From positions 1-64,000 of the forward strand of contig NZ_JACSQU010000002.1 in assembly GCF_014836405.1 (NCBI RefSeq): 64,000 nt of DNA, in the 5' to 3' direction. The translations under genes and the position numbers were made by a program. Numbering within the stretch: position 1 is the stretch's first letter; every line of letters begins with the position of its first letter. This stretch comes from Brevundimonas guildfordensis. Lineage in GTDB: Bacteria > Pseudomonadota > Alphaproteobacteria > Caulobacterales > Caulobacteraceae. Positions 35,341-45,179 of the stretch are shown in pieces. The notes beneath the pieces are model-generated. The model was not told the DNA's origin. It made no database searches and saw nothing but the letters and a program-made list of their open reading frames with translations.

Positions 35341-37062
35341 ATGGCCGGACCTGTTCACTACGAGATCTACATCCGCCGCACGGCGCCGGCCGACTGGTCC
35401 CTGCATCAGGCGATGGAGGACCGGCGTCAGGCCGTGGCAGCCGCCGAGGATCTGCTGCGCGACCGTGAGGCGGTGGCCGTGCGCGTCACCAAGGAGACGC
35501 TGGACCCTGACACGATGGAGTTCGCCAGCGTCATCATCCTGACGCGCGGGGCGCCCGAACTGTCGCGCAAGCGCGCGCCGGCCGTCGATCAGCGCGGCCC
35601 GGCCTGCCGGGGCGTCGGCGACCTGTACGCCCCCCACGCGCGCGAGACCCTTGGCCGCGTGCTGGAGGACTGGCTGAACCGTCAGGGCGCGACCGCCTTT
35701 GAACTGCTGCACCGGCCCGACCTGGCCGAGCGGCTGGAGGCCTCTGGGGTTGAGCTTCAGCACGCCATCCAGAAAATCGCGGTGCCTGAGGCGCAAGGGT
35801 CAGGTCAGTCGGTGCATGACCTGATTCGTCATTATCAGCGCCTGGCCGAACAGACGATCGAGCGCCTGCTGGCGGCGGGACGCACGAAGCAGTTGGTCAG
35901 CTTCGACGATCGGTCCGTCGCTGAAACGGCTCTGGCGCTGCAAGGCGCGGCTGATCGAGCCTTCGTCATGGGCGGGGCCGTGGCGGGGGCGCTGCGCGGC
36001 CTGCCGGGCGCGCGGGCGCGGCTCGAGCGATTGATGGACATCTGCGATCAGGCGCCCGCCGAAGGCGCCCCGCGCGCTCTCGTGCTGGTGCCGGTGGAGC
36101 AGATTCTCTGCGAGATCCTGGGGTCGCGTCATGGCCTGGCCCAGGTCTTGGGACCAGGGCTGGACCAGGGCGCCAGCCTGGCGGCGGTCGTGCGCATGGC
36201 GGCCCCGCGCGAGGTGGACGCCGTCCTGGCGCAGGATGCGCGCCTCAGCCTGCTGGCCCCGCCGATCGAGGGGCCGGTGCGACGTCTGGGCGAGCGGCTG
36301 GCGGCGGGCGAGTTCCCTCTGTTGGCCGCCTCTCTGGCGCGCATGGTGCTGCGCGAACTGATGGGTCAACGCCGCCTGCGGCCTGGCGACGCGGTCGGCG
36401 AGATCGAGATTCTGCGCGTGCTGGCCATGGCCCTGACGGCCACGGCGGGGCGCCTGTTGACGCTGGAAGAGGTGCAGACCGCCTTTATCGAGCGGTCCAA
36501 GGGGCTGGTCGCCGCCGACTTCGTCGCTGCCTATGTCAAGGACTGCACGACTGTTCTCGCCGAGGCCGAGCGGCTGGCGCGCCTGTGCGAAAACGTCACC
36601 GGCGGCGCCAACAAGCGGGCCGCGGCGCGCTGGCTGGACGCCTGCGTCGTCTCCCTGCGCTTCGAGACCGAGATGAGGGCCCGCACGCCCGGCGCCACGC
36701 CGCCCGGGCAGCGGCTGATGGCCCTGGCCGAGCTTCAGCGCGGCGTGCGCAAGGCCGGGCTGTCGGACCGCGAGACGCAAGCCGTGGTCGAGGCCCTCGG
36801 CGCCGTTGGCGGCGCGATCGAGGCGGACGCCCGGCTGACGGCTCAGCTGGCCCGCGCGCCGGCCCCGCTTCCGCAGAAGCTGGCGGTGCTGCTGCGTCTG
36901 GCGGCGGGCGAGACGGGGCCCAGCGGCCCGGTCGCCGAGCGCGCCCGCGCCGAGGCGGTGCGCCTGATGCGCGCGCCCGACGCCCGCGTCGCGCTCAGCG
37001 CGGAGCCGCAGGCGGTGCAGACCCTGCGTCCCTTGATGCAGGCCGTCGGGCTGGCGGCCTGA
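35341..37062 (+). CDS. conserved-looking protein of unknown function
   Basis: 573 aa, soluble, mostly alpha-helical by composition and rich in Ala, Leu and Arg. No catalytic motif, signal peptide or transmembrane segment is visible. The first about 80 residues (VHYEIYIRRTAPADWSLHQ onward) look like a small alpha/beta domain; the remainder resembles helical repeats. The start is the ATG with AAGGG upstream; the frame is open over a kilobase further but those codons read as antisense of chvG/chvI. Codon use is normal for the region, so it is a real gene. It is divergent from chvI and convergent with the zinc-ribbon gene. I do not recognise the family. Confidence 0.8.
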   Translation: MAGPVHYEIYIRRTAPADWSLHQAMEDRRQAVAAAEDLLRDREAVAVRVTKETLDPDTMEFASVIILTRGAPELSRKRAPAVDQRGPACRGVGDLYAPHARETLGRVLEDWLNRQGATAFELLHRPDLAERLEASGVELQHAIQKIAVPEAQGSGQSVHDLIRHYQRLAEQTIERLLAAGRTKQLVSFDDRSVAETALALQGAADRAFVMGGAVAGALRGLPGARARLERLMDICDQAPAEGAPRALVLVPVEQILCEILGSRHGLAQVLGPGLDQGASLAAVVRMAAPREVDAVLAQDARLSLLAPPIEGPVRRLGERLAAGEFPLLAASLARMVLRELMGQRRLRPGDAVGEIEILRVLAMALTATAGRLLTLEEVQTAFIERSKGLVAADFVAAYVKDCTTVLAEAERLARLCENVTGGANKRAAARWLDACVVSLRFETEMRARTPGATPPGQRLMALAELQRGVRKAGLSDRETQAVVEALGAVGGAIEADARLTAQLARAPAPLPQKLAVLLRLAAGETGPSGPVAERARAEAVRLMRAPDARVALSAEPQAVQTLRPLMQAVGLAA

Positions 37063-37071
37063 GGCCCCGGT

Positions 37072-37422
37072 TCAGTCGAAGATGTCGAAGATGTCCAGCC
37101 GCTTCTTCTTCTTGCGGTAGTGGTAGTCGTCGTCGCGGCGACGGTCGTGGTCATAGCGGTCGTCGCGATGGCGCGGCGCCTCGCGGTAGGTGGGCTGGCC
37201 GCCCCAGGGTTGCGGGGCCTGAGCTTGAGGAGGCGGCGGCGCATAGGCCTGGGGCGCGGGCGCGGCGGCGCGGCCCTCGTCAGTGGCGGCGGCCATCAGT
37301 TTTTCCAGTTCGCCGCGATCCAGCCACACGCCGCGGCAGCTGGGGCACATGTCGAACTGGACGCCATGGCGGTCCAGCGTCTGCATGGGCGCATTGTCGT
37401 TGGGGCACATCAACAGGGGCAT
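37072..37422 (-). CDS. TFIIB-type zinc-ribbon protein
   Basis: About 116 aa. The N-terminal zf-TFIIB domain (CPNDNAPM at the start, then CPSCRGVWLDRGELEKLM) is followed by a low-complexity Pro/Ala/Gln linker and a tail rich in Arg, Asp and His ending in a KKKKRLDIFDIFD stretch. The family is widespread in bacteria with unknown function. The ATG at 37422 is chosen (AGAGG 6 bp upstream); ATGs at 37428 and 37461 are alternatives. Confidence 0.82.
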   Translation of the reverse strand: MPLLMCPNDNAPMQTLDRHGVQFDMCPSCRGVWLDRGELEKLMAAATDEGRAAAPAPQAYAPPPPQAQAPQPWGGQPTYREAPRHRDDRYDHDRRRDDDYHYRKKKKRLDIFDIFD

Positions 37423-37568
37423 CGTCATCCTCTTTCGTCGTTGAAAGCGGTCCGACATCACGCCGCCGAAGCGTCGCCAGAGGGGCCCGTCCCGCTACGC
37501 GAGAGAGGTAGGGAGCGTCCGCGCGCGCGACAACGCGCCGCGTCGCCGCAGGCCCTGTTTTTACCTGC

Positions 37569-38792
37569 TCAGCAGCTCTGACCCGCGGCCCAGCCCGACG
37601 ACCAGGCCCACTGGAAATTGTAGCCGCCCAGCCAGCCGGTCACGTCTGCGACCTCGCCGATGAAGAACAGGCCGGGGACCGCCTTGGCCTCCATCGTCTG
37701 CTGGTCCAGGGCGGCGGTGTCGACGCCGCCCAGCGTGACCTCGGCGGTGCGATAGCCCTCCGAGCCGACCGGCTTGACCGTCCAGGCGTTGACCGCCTCG
37801 GCCAGGGCGCGCAGCTTCTTGTCGCCGACCTCGGCCAGTTTGCCTGACAGGTTCTCGCGCGCGCACAGGGCCTCGGCCAGACGGCGCGGCACGACGTGGC
37901 CGACGGCGGTGTGGACGGCCTGCTTGCCGTTCTCGGTCTTGGCGGCCAGAATTTCGGCCGCTGCGTCGCGGTCGGGGGCCAGATCGACGGTGATCGCCTC
38001 GCCCTCGCGCCAGTAGGAGCTGATCTGCAGGATCGACGGCCCCGACAGGCCGCGATGGGTGAACAGCAGGCCTTCGCGGAAGACGGTCTCCTTGGCCGGA
38101 CGGCCCGGGCCGGCCTCCTTGGGCGCCTTGTGCCGCACCACGGCGTCCACCGACACGCCGGCCAGGGGCTTCAACTGCTCCAGCAGCCCCGGCTCGAAGG
38201 TCAGGGGAACCAGGGCGGGGCGGGTGTCGGTGACCCGCAGGCCGAAGCGGCGCGCCACCTCATAGCCCCAGCCGGTGGCCCCCATCTTGGGAATGGACTT
38301 GCCGCCGGTCGCCACGACCAGCGAGGCCGCCGTCACCCGCGACCCGTCGTCCAGATCGACCTGGAACCGCTCGCCGCTGCGCTCGACCGCTTTGACGCCC
38401 AGGCCCAGCGACAGGACCACGCCCGCCGTCTTCATCTCGTCCGTCAGCATGCGGATGATCAGCTTGGCGCTGTCGTCGCAGAACAACTGGCCGAGGGTCT
38501 TCTCGTGCCAGGCGATGCCGTGGCGATCGACCATCTTGATGAAGTCGTGCTGGGTGAAGCGCCGCAGGGCCGACAGGGCGAAGCGCGGGTTCTCACCCAG
38601 GAAGTTGGCGCCGCTCGTCCCCAGATTGGTGAAATTGCAGCGGCCGCCGCCCGAGATGCGGATCTTCTCGCCGGGCGCGCGGGCGTGGTCGATCACGCGC
38701 ACGCGGCGGCCGCGCTTGCCCGCCTCGATGGCGCACATCATGCCGGCCGCGCCGGCGCCGACGATCAGGACGTCGATGTCTGAAGACTTCAT
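37569..38792 (-). CDS. HI0933/YhiN-family FAD flavoprotein
   Basis: 407 aa. N-terminal FAD-binding fold VLIVGAGAAGMMCAIEAGKRG, the family motif KIRISGGGRCNFTN, and C-terminal GLFFIGEVADVTGWLGGYNFQWAWSSG. Members are conserved flavoproteins, annotated as aminoacetone oxidase or NAD(P)/FAD-dependent oxidoreductase; the physiological substrate is unsettled. Confidence 0.9.
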   Translation of the reverse strand: MKSSDIDVLIVGAGAAGMMCAIEAGKRGRRVRVIDHARAPGEKIRISGGGRCNFTNLGTSGANFLGENPRFALSALRRFTQHDFIKMVDRHGIAWHEKTLGQLFCDDSAKLIIRMLTDEMKTAGVVLSLGLGVKAVERSGERFQVDLDDGSRVTAASLVVATGGKSIPKMGATGWGYEVARRFGLRVTDTRPALVPLTFEPGLLEQLKPLAGVSVDAVVRHKAPKEAGPGRPAKETVFREGLLFTHRGLSGPSILQISSYWREGEAITVDLAPDRDAAAEILAAKTENGKQAVHTAVGHVVPRRLAEALCARENLSGKLAEVGDKKLRALAEAVNAWTVKPVGSEGYRTAEVTLGGVDTAALDQQTMEAKAVPGLFFIGEVADVTGWLGGYNFQWAWSSGWAAGQSC

Positions 38793-38845
38793 CGCCCCGC
38801 CCTAGCAGGAGCGGGCCCCGCCAGGGAAGGGCGCGAAGCGACGGC

Positions 38846-39154
38846 CTACAGGCCCAGCATGGCCCGATAGGTCGGATGCACCTGATCGGCGTACTCCGGG
38901 TGCTTCTTCAGATAGCCGGAGAAGAAGGTACAGGTCGGCAGGATCAGCAGGCCCTTGGCCTTCAGGTCGGCCAAGACGTGTTTGGCCATGCGGCTGGCGA
39001 TGCCGCGTCCTTCCAGCGGGATGGGCACGATGGTCTCGGTGATCAACCGCCCGCCCGCGACGGGGTTGTAGATGACCACGGCGGTCTCGCCGTCGACGTC
39101 CAGTTCGTAGCGCTTGGCGTCTTCGTTATCGCGGATTTCGGGGTCCAGGCTCAT
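38846..39154 (-). CDS. GNAT-like N-acetyltransferase (YjdJ type)
   Basis: 102 aa. The short acetyltransferase fold of the YjdJ/GNAT subgroup: TETIVPIPLEGRGIASRMAKHVL is the acetyl-CoA loop (R/QxxGxG/A), followed by ILPTCTFFSGYLKKHPEY. The start at 39154 has GGAAG upstream; the frame is open to 39232. It lies 16 bp downstream of a small HTH gene on the same strand, so the two may be co-transcribed. Confidence 0.85.
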   Translation of the reverse strand: MSLDPEIRDNEDAKRYELDVDGETAVVIYNPVAGGRLITETIVPIPLEGRGIASRMAKHVLADLKAKGLLILPTCTFFSGYLKKHPEYADQVHPTYRAMLGL

Positions 39155-39170
39155 GTCGTGATCTTCTTCC

Positions 39171-39503
39171 TTAACCGGACTTCCAGACAGCCACGTTCCG
39201 CGCGGCACGATCAAGAGCTCGACGTTCATCACGTGTCAACACGCGGCGCGTGACGAATTCAAGTTCTGGATCGACGTAAGGCTTGTCGTTGGGTCGCTCT
39301 ACCCAATGCCGCTTAATTCTTGTGATTGAACATCCCAGCATCTTTGCGATCTGCGCGTCTGAAATGCCGTCCGCTCGCTTCTGATCCAGGAACGCGGCCT
39401 CTGCCTCCGAAAGGTAGGGTGAAGGGCGTGGGCGATCACTCAGACCGCCCAACTTGCTCCGAGGAGGAAGGATGAAGTTCGGATATGGGAGCGAATCGGC
39501 CAT
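39171..39503 (-). CDS. small protein with putative helix-turn-helix
   Basis: 110 aa of unknown family. SDAQIAKMLGCSITRIKRHW (about residues 48-67) fits a helix-turn-helix of the resolvase/GcrA style, and the rest is charged. Base composition is visibly lower in GC than its neighbours (stretches such as 39230-39360), which suggests recent acquisition. It sits between polA and the GNAT gene on the same strand. It could be a DNA-binding remnant or a genuine small regulator. Confidence 0.6.
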   Translation of the reverse strand: MADSLPYPNFILPPRSKLGGLSDRPRPSPYLSEAEAAFLDQKRADGISDAQIAKMLGCSITRIKRHWVERPNDKPYVDPELEFVTRRVLTRDERRALDRAARNVAVWKSG

Positions 39504-39531
39504 ATCTTCATGTTAGCACAAAACGAGAACA

Positions 39532-42426
39532 TCAGTGCGCGCCGTCCCAGTTCGGGGCCGCCTTGGCCTCGACGTCCAGCGGCACGCTCAGGTCGACGAC
39601 AGGCAGGGCGGCGCCTTCCATGACGCGGCGGATGACGGCGATGGCGCGTTCGGCCTCGGCCTCGGGGGCCTCGAACACCAGTTCGTCGTGGACCTGCAGC
39701 AGCATGCGGGTGGAGAGGCCCGCATCAAGCAGGGCGCCGGGCATGCGGATCATGGCGCGGCGGATGATGTCGGCGGCGGCGCCCTGGATCGGGGCGTTGA
39801 TGGCCGCGCGCTCGCCGAACTGACGCTCGGCGCCGGACTTGGAGTGGATGGCCGGAATGTGGATGCGCCGCCCGAAGACGGTGGTGACGAAGCCCTGCTC
39901 CTTCACCAGCGCCTTCGTCGCATCCATGTAATCGCGGATGCCGGGGAAGCGCTCGAAATAGGTCTTGATGTAGGCCCCGGCCTCGCCCTGGTCGATGCCC
40001 AGCTGGGCGGCCAGGCCGAAGGCTGAAATGCCGTAGATGATGCCGAAGTTGATGGCCTTGGCCCGGCGGCGCGTCTCGCTGGGCATGCCCTCGACCGGGA
40101 CGCCGAACATTTCCGAGGCGGTCGCCGCGTGGATGTCCAGGCCGCTCTTGAAGGCGCGCTTCAGCTCGGGGATGTCGCCGATGTGGGCCAGCAGGCGCAG
40201 CTCAATCTGGCTGTAATCGGCGCTGATCAGCACATTGCCCGGCGAGGCGATGAAGGCCTGGCGGATCTGGCGGCCGGTCTCGGTGCGGATCGGGATATTC
40301 TGCAGGTTGGGGTCGGATGAGGCCAGACGCCCCGTCGTCGCCGCCGCCAGTTGGTATGAGGTGTGGACCCGGTTGGTCTGCGGGTCCATCGCCGCCACCA
40401 GGGCGTCAGTATAGGTGCCCTTCAGCTTGGACAGCTGGCGCCAGTCGAGGATGGTGCGGGGCAGGGTCTGGGTCTGGGCCAGCTCCTCCAGCACGCTGGC
40501 GTCGGTGCCCCATTGGCCGCTGGCGGTCTTCTTGCCGCCGGGCAGGTTCATCTCGCCGAACAGGATCTCGCCGATTTGGCGCGGGCTGCCGACGTTGAAC
40601 GGGCGGCCGGCCAGCTTGTGCGCCTCCTCCTCCAGCTCGGCCATGCGCTGGCCGAAGGTCGAGGACAGGGAGCGCAGCCGGTCCGGGTCGACGCGAACGC
40701 CCGCCCGCTCCATGTCGGCCAGGACGGCGGGCATGCCGCGCTCCAGCGTCTCATAGACGCTCGACAGCCCTTCGGACGCCAGGCGCGGCTTGAGGAGGCG
40801 ATGCAGGCGCAGGGTCACGTCCGCGTCCTCGGCGGCGTAGCAGACGGCCGACTTCATCTCGACGTGCTTGAAGCTCTTCTGCGACTTGCCGGTCCCGGCC
40901 ACGCTCTTGAAGGTCATCGGCTCATGGCCGAGGTGCAGGCGCGCCAGTTCGTCCATGCCGTGGCCGTGCAGGCCGCCTTCCAGCACGTAGGAGATCAGCA
41001 TCACGTCGTCGATCGGGGCGACGCGCACGCCGCGCCGGGCCATGACGGCCAGGTCGTATTTGATGTTCTGTCCGACCTTCAGCACCGACGGGTCCTCCAG
41101 CAGCTCCTTCAGCCGGGCCAGGGCCGTCGGCTTGTCGATCTGCTGCAGGGCCGGACGGGCGTCGCCGCCGTCGCCGAAGTCCAGGCCGCCGCCGCCGCTC
41201 GGCTCGTGCTCGTGCGTCAGCGGGATGTAGCAGGCCTCGTTCGGCCCCACGGCCAGAGACACGCCGCACAGCCCGGCGTGCGTCGAGGACAGGGCGTCCG
41301 TCTCGGTGTCGAAGCCGACCACGCCAGCCGCCCTGGCCCGCGCGATCCAGCGGTCGAGATCTTCCAGCGTCTGCACGCACTCATAGCGATCGTGGTCGAT
41401 CACGTGGGTTTCGACCGGGGCGGCGACTTCGGTCTGGCCATAGCGCGGCGTGGCCACGGGCGCGCTGGGCTGGCGGGCGAAGGCCGAGCCTTCCTTCTGC
41501 GGGGCCTTGCCGTCGCCGACGCGCCGGGCCAGCGAGCGGAACTCCATCTTCTCAAGGAAGTCGGACAGGACCGCGGGATCAGGATCGCGGATGACGAAGT
41601 CGTCGATCGGCTCGGGCATCGGCGTGTCGCAGTCCAGCTGCACCAACTGGCGCGACAGGCGGATCTGGTCGGCGAAATTGATCAGGGTCTCGCGGCGCTT
41701 GGGCTGTTTGATCTCGCCAGCGCGGGCCAGGAGCGTGTCGAGGTCGCCGTATTCGCCGATCAGCTGGGCCGCCGTCTTGGGGCCGATGCCGGGGGCGCCG
41801 GGCACGTTGTCGACGCTGTCGCCGATCAGGGCCTGGACCTCGACGACCTTGTCCGGGGTGACGCCGAATTTCTCGAACACGGCGTCTTCTTCGAGACGAC
41901 GGTCCTTCATCGGGTCATACATGACCACGCCGCCGCCGATCAGCTGCATCAGGTCCTTGTCGGACGAGACGATGACCGCCTCGCCCCCCATGTCGCGCAC
42001 CTTGCAGGCATAGGCGGCGATCAGGTCGTCGGCCTCATAACCGGCCAGTTCGACGCCGTGGACGCCGAACGCCTTGGTCGCCTCGCGCACCAGCGGGAAC
42101 TGCGGCACCAGGTCCTCGGGCGCGGGGGGGCGGTGGGCCTTGTATTGATCGTAGAGCTCGTTGCGGAAGGTCTTCTCCGAATGGTCGAAGACGGCCATCA
42201 GGTGCGTCGGTCCGTCCTCGCCCTTCATGTCGCGGATCAGCTTCCACAGCATGTTGCAGTAGCCCTGCACCGCGCCCACGGGCAGGCCGTCCGACTTGCG
42301 GGTCAGCGGCGGCAGGGCGTGGTAGGCGCGGAAGATGTAGGCCGAGGCGTCGATCATCCACAGCCGCAGCGGCGGCCCGTCTTGCGTGAGGGGGCGGGCG
42401 GGGATTTCGGCGGGCGCGTCGGTCAT
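39532..42426 (-). CDS. polA: DNA polymerase I
   Basis: 964 aa. The 5'-3' exonuclease domain (about residues 20-300; [41 protein letters not shown]) is followed by a 3'-5' exonuclease domain with GFDTETDAL and [12 protein letters not shown], and the polymerase domain with motif [16 protein letters not shown], the O-helix [14 protein letters not shown] and motif [11 protein letters not shown]. The proofreading motifs are intact. I use the ATG at 42426, just before the first conserved residues; an upstream extension to 42585 would run through an intergenic repeat. Confidence 0.96.
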   Translation of the reverse strand: MTDAPAEIPARPLTQDGPPLRLWMIDASAYIFRAYHALPPLTRKSDGLPVGAVQGYCNMLWKLIRDMKGEDGPTHLMAVFDHSEKTFRNELYDQYKAHRPPAPEDLVPQFPLVREATKAFGVHGVELAGYEADDLIAAYACKVRDMGGEAVIVSSDKDLMQLIGGGVVMYDPMKDRRLEEDAVFEKFGVTPDKVVEVQALIGDSVDNVPGAPGIGPKTAAQLIGEYGDLDTLLARAGEIKQPKRRETLINFADQIRLSRQLVQLDCDTPMPEPIDDFVIRDPDPAVLSDFLEKMEFRSLARRVGDGKAPQKEGSAFARQPSAPVATPRYGQTEVAAPVETHVIDHDRYECVQTLEDLDRWIARARAAGVVGFDTETDALSSTHAGLCGVSLAVGPNEACYIPLTHEHEPSGGGGLDFGDGGDARPALQQIDKPTALARLKELLEDPSVLKVGQNIKYDLAVMARRGVRVAPIDDVMLISYVLEGGLHGHGMDELARLHLGHEPMTFKSVAGTGKSQKSFKHVEMKSAVCYAAEDADVTLRLHRLLKPRLASEGLSSVYETLERGMPAVLADMERAGVRVDPDRLRSLSSTFGQRMAELEEEAHKLAGRPFNVGSPRQIGEILFGEMNLPGGKKTASGQWGTDASVLEELAQTQTLPRTILDWRQLSKLKGTYTDALVAAMDPQTNRVHTSYQLAAATTGRLASSDPNLQNIPIRTETGRQIRQAFIASPGNVLISADYSQIELRLLAHIGDIPELKRAFKSGLDIHAATASEMFGVPVEGMPSETRRRAKAINFGIIYGISAFGLAAQLGIDQGEAGAYIKTYFERFPGIRDYMDATKALVKEQGFVTTVFGRRIHIPAIHSKSGAERQFGERAAINAPIQGAAADIIRRAMIRMPGALLDAGLSTRMLLQVHDELVFEAPEAEAERAIAVIRRVMEGAALPVVDLSVPLDVEAKAAPNWDGAH

Positions 42427-42475
42427 GGCGCGAACATAGGGGGCGGAAGGCGCGGCGTCATCCGGCCTTCGCTTT

Positions 42476-42597
42476 CCTCCCCATGCAATGGGGAGGGGGA
42501 CCGCGTAGCGGTGGAGGGGCTTTACGCCAGCGGAACCAAGCGGCCCCTCCGTCACGGACGCTACGCGCCCGCGCCACCTCCCCATGAAATGGGGAGG
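42476..42597. repeat. inverted pair of REP-like intergenic repeats
   Basis: Two copies of one element face each other. The left (42476-42519) begins CCTCCCCATGCAATGGGGAGG, then a CGCGTAGCG core and GTGGAGGGG. The right (42544-42597) is its diverged reverse complement, ending in CCTCCCCATGAAATGGGGAGG. Each copy contains its own hairpin and the pair can form a larger stem-loop. Similar CCCCAT/ATGGGG elements are common between genes in Caulobacterales. It lies between polA and obgE, which are read in the same direction. Confidence 0.8.
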
Positions 42598-42611
42598 AGA
42601 GCCTCAGCCTC

Positions 42612-43697
<1,086 letters not shown>

Positions 43698-43715
43698 TTA
43701 CAGGCGGGCGCGATC

Positions 43716-44834
43716 TTAGCCGCGCGCCCAGACGCCAAAGGGATCCCGCCACGACAGACCCAGCGCCTTGCCGACCGCCGGATGGGTGATCTCGCCCTTC
43801 AGCACGTTCAGACCGTGAGCCAGGTGCGGATCGGCGCGCAGGGCGTCCAGCCCCCGGTCGGCCAGGGCCAGGCCGTAGGGCAGGGTGGCGTTGTTCAGGG
43901 CCTCGGAACTGGTGCGCGGCACGGCTCCGGGCATGTTGCCGACGCAGTAGTGGCTGACGCCGTCGACCATATAGGTCGGATCATCGTGGGTGGTCGGGCG
44001 CGAGGTCTCGAAACAGCCGCCCTGGTCGATGGCGACGTCGATCAGGACGCTGTCCTTCTTCATCGACGCCAGTTGATCGCGGCGCACCAGGGTCGGGGCC
44101 TCGGCGCCCGGCGTCAGGACGGCGCCGATCACCACATCGGCGCGCGGCAGTTCCTCCTCGATGGCGTGCAACGAGGAGTAACGGGTGATGACGCGCCCGC
44201 CGGTCACCTCGTCGATGTGGCGCATCCGGGGGATGGAGCGCTCCAGCACCACCACCTCGGCGCCCAGACCGACGGCCATGCGCGCGGCGTTCAGCCCCAC
44301 CACGCCGCCGCCCAGCACCAGCACCCGCGCGGGCGCCACGCCGGGCACGCCGCAGAACAGCAGCCCCATGCCGCCCTTGTGCTTCAGCAGGGTCTCGGCC
44401 GCCGAGAAGACCGCGATGCGTCCGGCCACCTCGGACATGGGCGCCAGCAGAGGCAGGCCTCCATTGGCGTCGGTCACCGTCTCATAGGCGATGGCGGCGC
44501 AGCCCGAGGCCAGCAGGGCTTTCGTCTGTTCGGGATCGGGCGCCAGATGCAGATAGGCGAACAGAATGTGGTCCGGCTTCAGCAGGGCGAACTCGGCGGG
44601 CTGAAGCTCCTTGACCTTCACGATCATGTCGCTGTCGGCGAAGACGGCGGCGGCGTCGGGGGCGATGCGGGCGCCCGCCTTCTGATAGTCGGCGTCGGTG
44701 AAGCCCGCGCCCAGACCGGCGCCGGTCTCGATCAGGACGGTATGGCCGTGGGCGACGTATTCGCCGGCGGCGGCCGGCGTCAGGCCGACGCGGTGTTCAT
44801 TGGTCTTGGTTTCTCGGGGGGAGCCGACGCGCAT
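43716..44834 (-). CDS. ald: alanine dehydrogenase
   Basis: 372 aa, near the usual length. The N-terminal signature is [21 protein letters not shown], the substrate lysine and histidine regions are [12 protein letters not shown] and [11 protein letters not shown], the Rossmann motif is [24 protein letters not shown], and the Ald motif [15 protein letters not shown] follows. It interconverts L-alanine and pyruvate plus ammonia with NAD. Upstream of obgE on the same strand with a 48-bp gap. Confidence 0.96.
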   Translation of the reverse strand: MRVGSPRETKTNEHRVGLTPAAAGEYVAHGHTVLIETGAGLGAGFTDADYQKAGARIAPDAAAVFADSDMIVKVKELQPAEFALLKPDHILFAYLHLAPDPEQTKALLASGCAAIAYETVTDANGGLPLLAPMSEVAGRIAVFSAAETLLKHKGGMGLLFCGVPGVAPARVLVLGGGVVGLNAARMAVGLGAEVVVLERSIPRMRHIDEVTGGRVITRYSSLHAIEEELPRADVVIGAVLTPGAEAPTLVRRDQLASMKKDSVLIDVAIDQGGCFETSRPTTHDDPTYMVDGVSHYCVGNMPGAVPRTSSEALNNATLPYGLALADRGLDALRADPHLAHGLNVLKGEITHPAVGKALGLSWRDPFGVWARG

Positions 44835-44915
44835 TTTTCTTTCACTGTCCTCACCCCAGCGTGGGGCGCGGGGACGCTAAACAAGCGAGCCATGCGGCGC
44901 CAGCGAAAAATAAAA

Positions 44916-44941
44916 CCCCGCAGACAGAAATGTCCGCGGGG
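44916..44941 (-). terminator. rho-independent terminator after the entericidin-like gene
   Basis: On the minus strand an 11-bp GC-rich stem (one mismatch) closes a 4-base TTTC loop and runs straight into TTTTATTTTT (44903-44915). It lies 33 bp after the stop codon at 44974 and separates the lipoprotein transcript from ald. Confidence 0.88.
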
Positions 44942-44973
44942 CGAGAAAGTCGGCCCTATGAGGGCTGAAGCGC

Positions 44974-45111
44974 TTAGTTCTTGGCGTCGCGAGCGGCGCC
45001 TTCGACGGCCTGGCCAGCGGCCTGGGTGTCCTTGCCGACGCCCTGAATGGTGTTGCAGGCGGCGGTGGTCAGAGCGGCGGCGGCGACAGCCAGAATGATG
45101 ATCTTGCGCAT
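44974..45111 (-). CDS. entericidin A/B-family small lipoprotein
   Basis: 45 aa. MRKIIILAVAAAALTTAAC is a lipoprotein signal with lipobox TAAC (Cys19), followed by NTIQGVGKDTQAAGQAVEGAA, the entericidin pattern (CNT..GxGkD...G..i). It should be an envelope lipoprotein. AGGAG precedes the ATG at 45111. An EcfG-type promoter at 45155-45179 and a strong terminator bracket it, so it is a single-gene unit of the general stress regulon. Confidence 0.9.
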   Translation of the reverse strand: MRKIIILAVAAAALTTAACNTIQGVGKDTQAAGQAVEGAARDAKN

Positions 45112-45154
45112 AGGAGACTCCTGTTGGTTCGGGCTCCGCGCCCGTCCCGCATAC

Positions 45155-45179
45155 AACGCTACGCTTGCGACGCGGTTCC
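45155..45179 (-). promoter_or_regulatory. EcfG-type promoter for the entericidin-like gene
   Basis: On the minus strand the sequence reads GGAAC-N16-CGTT, the EcfG/SigT consensus. It straddles the phyK stop codon (45159) and lies 44 bp before the entericidin start, allowing stress induction separate from the sensor gene. Confidence 0.8.

Noticed and set aside
39154..39171. Toxin-antitoxin interpretation of the HTH/GNAT pair
   Set aside because: The GNAT is the short YjdJ type rather than the tRNA-acetylating toxin type, and the HTH protein is not a recognisable RHH antitoxin.
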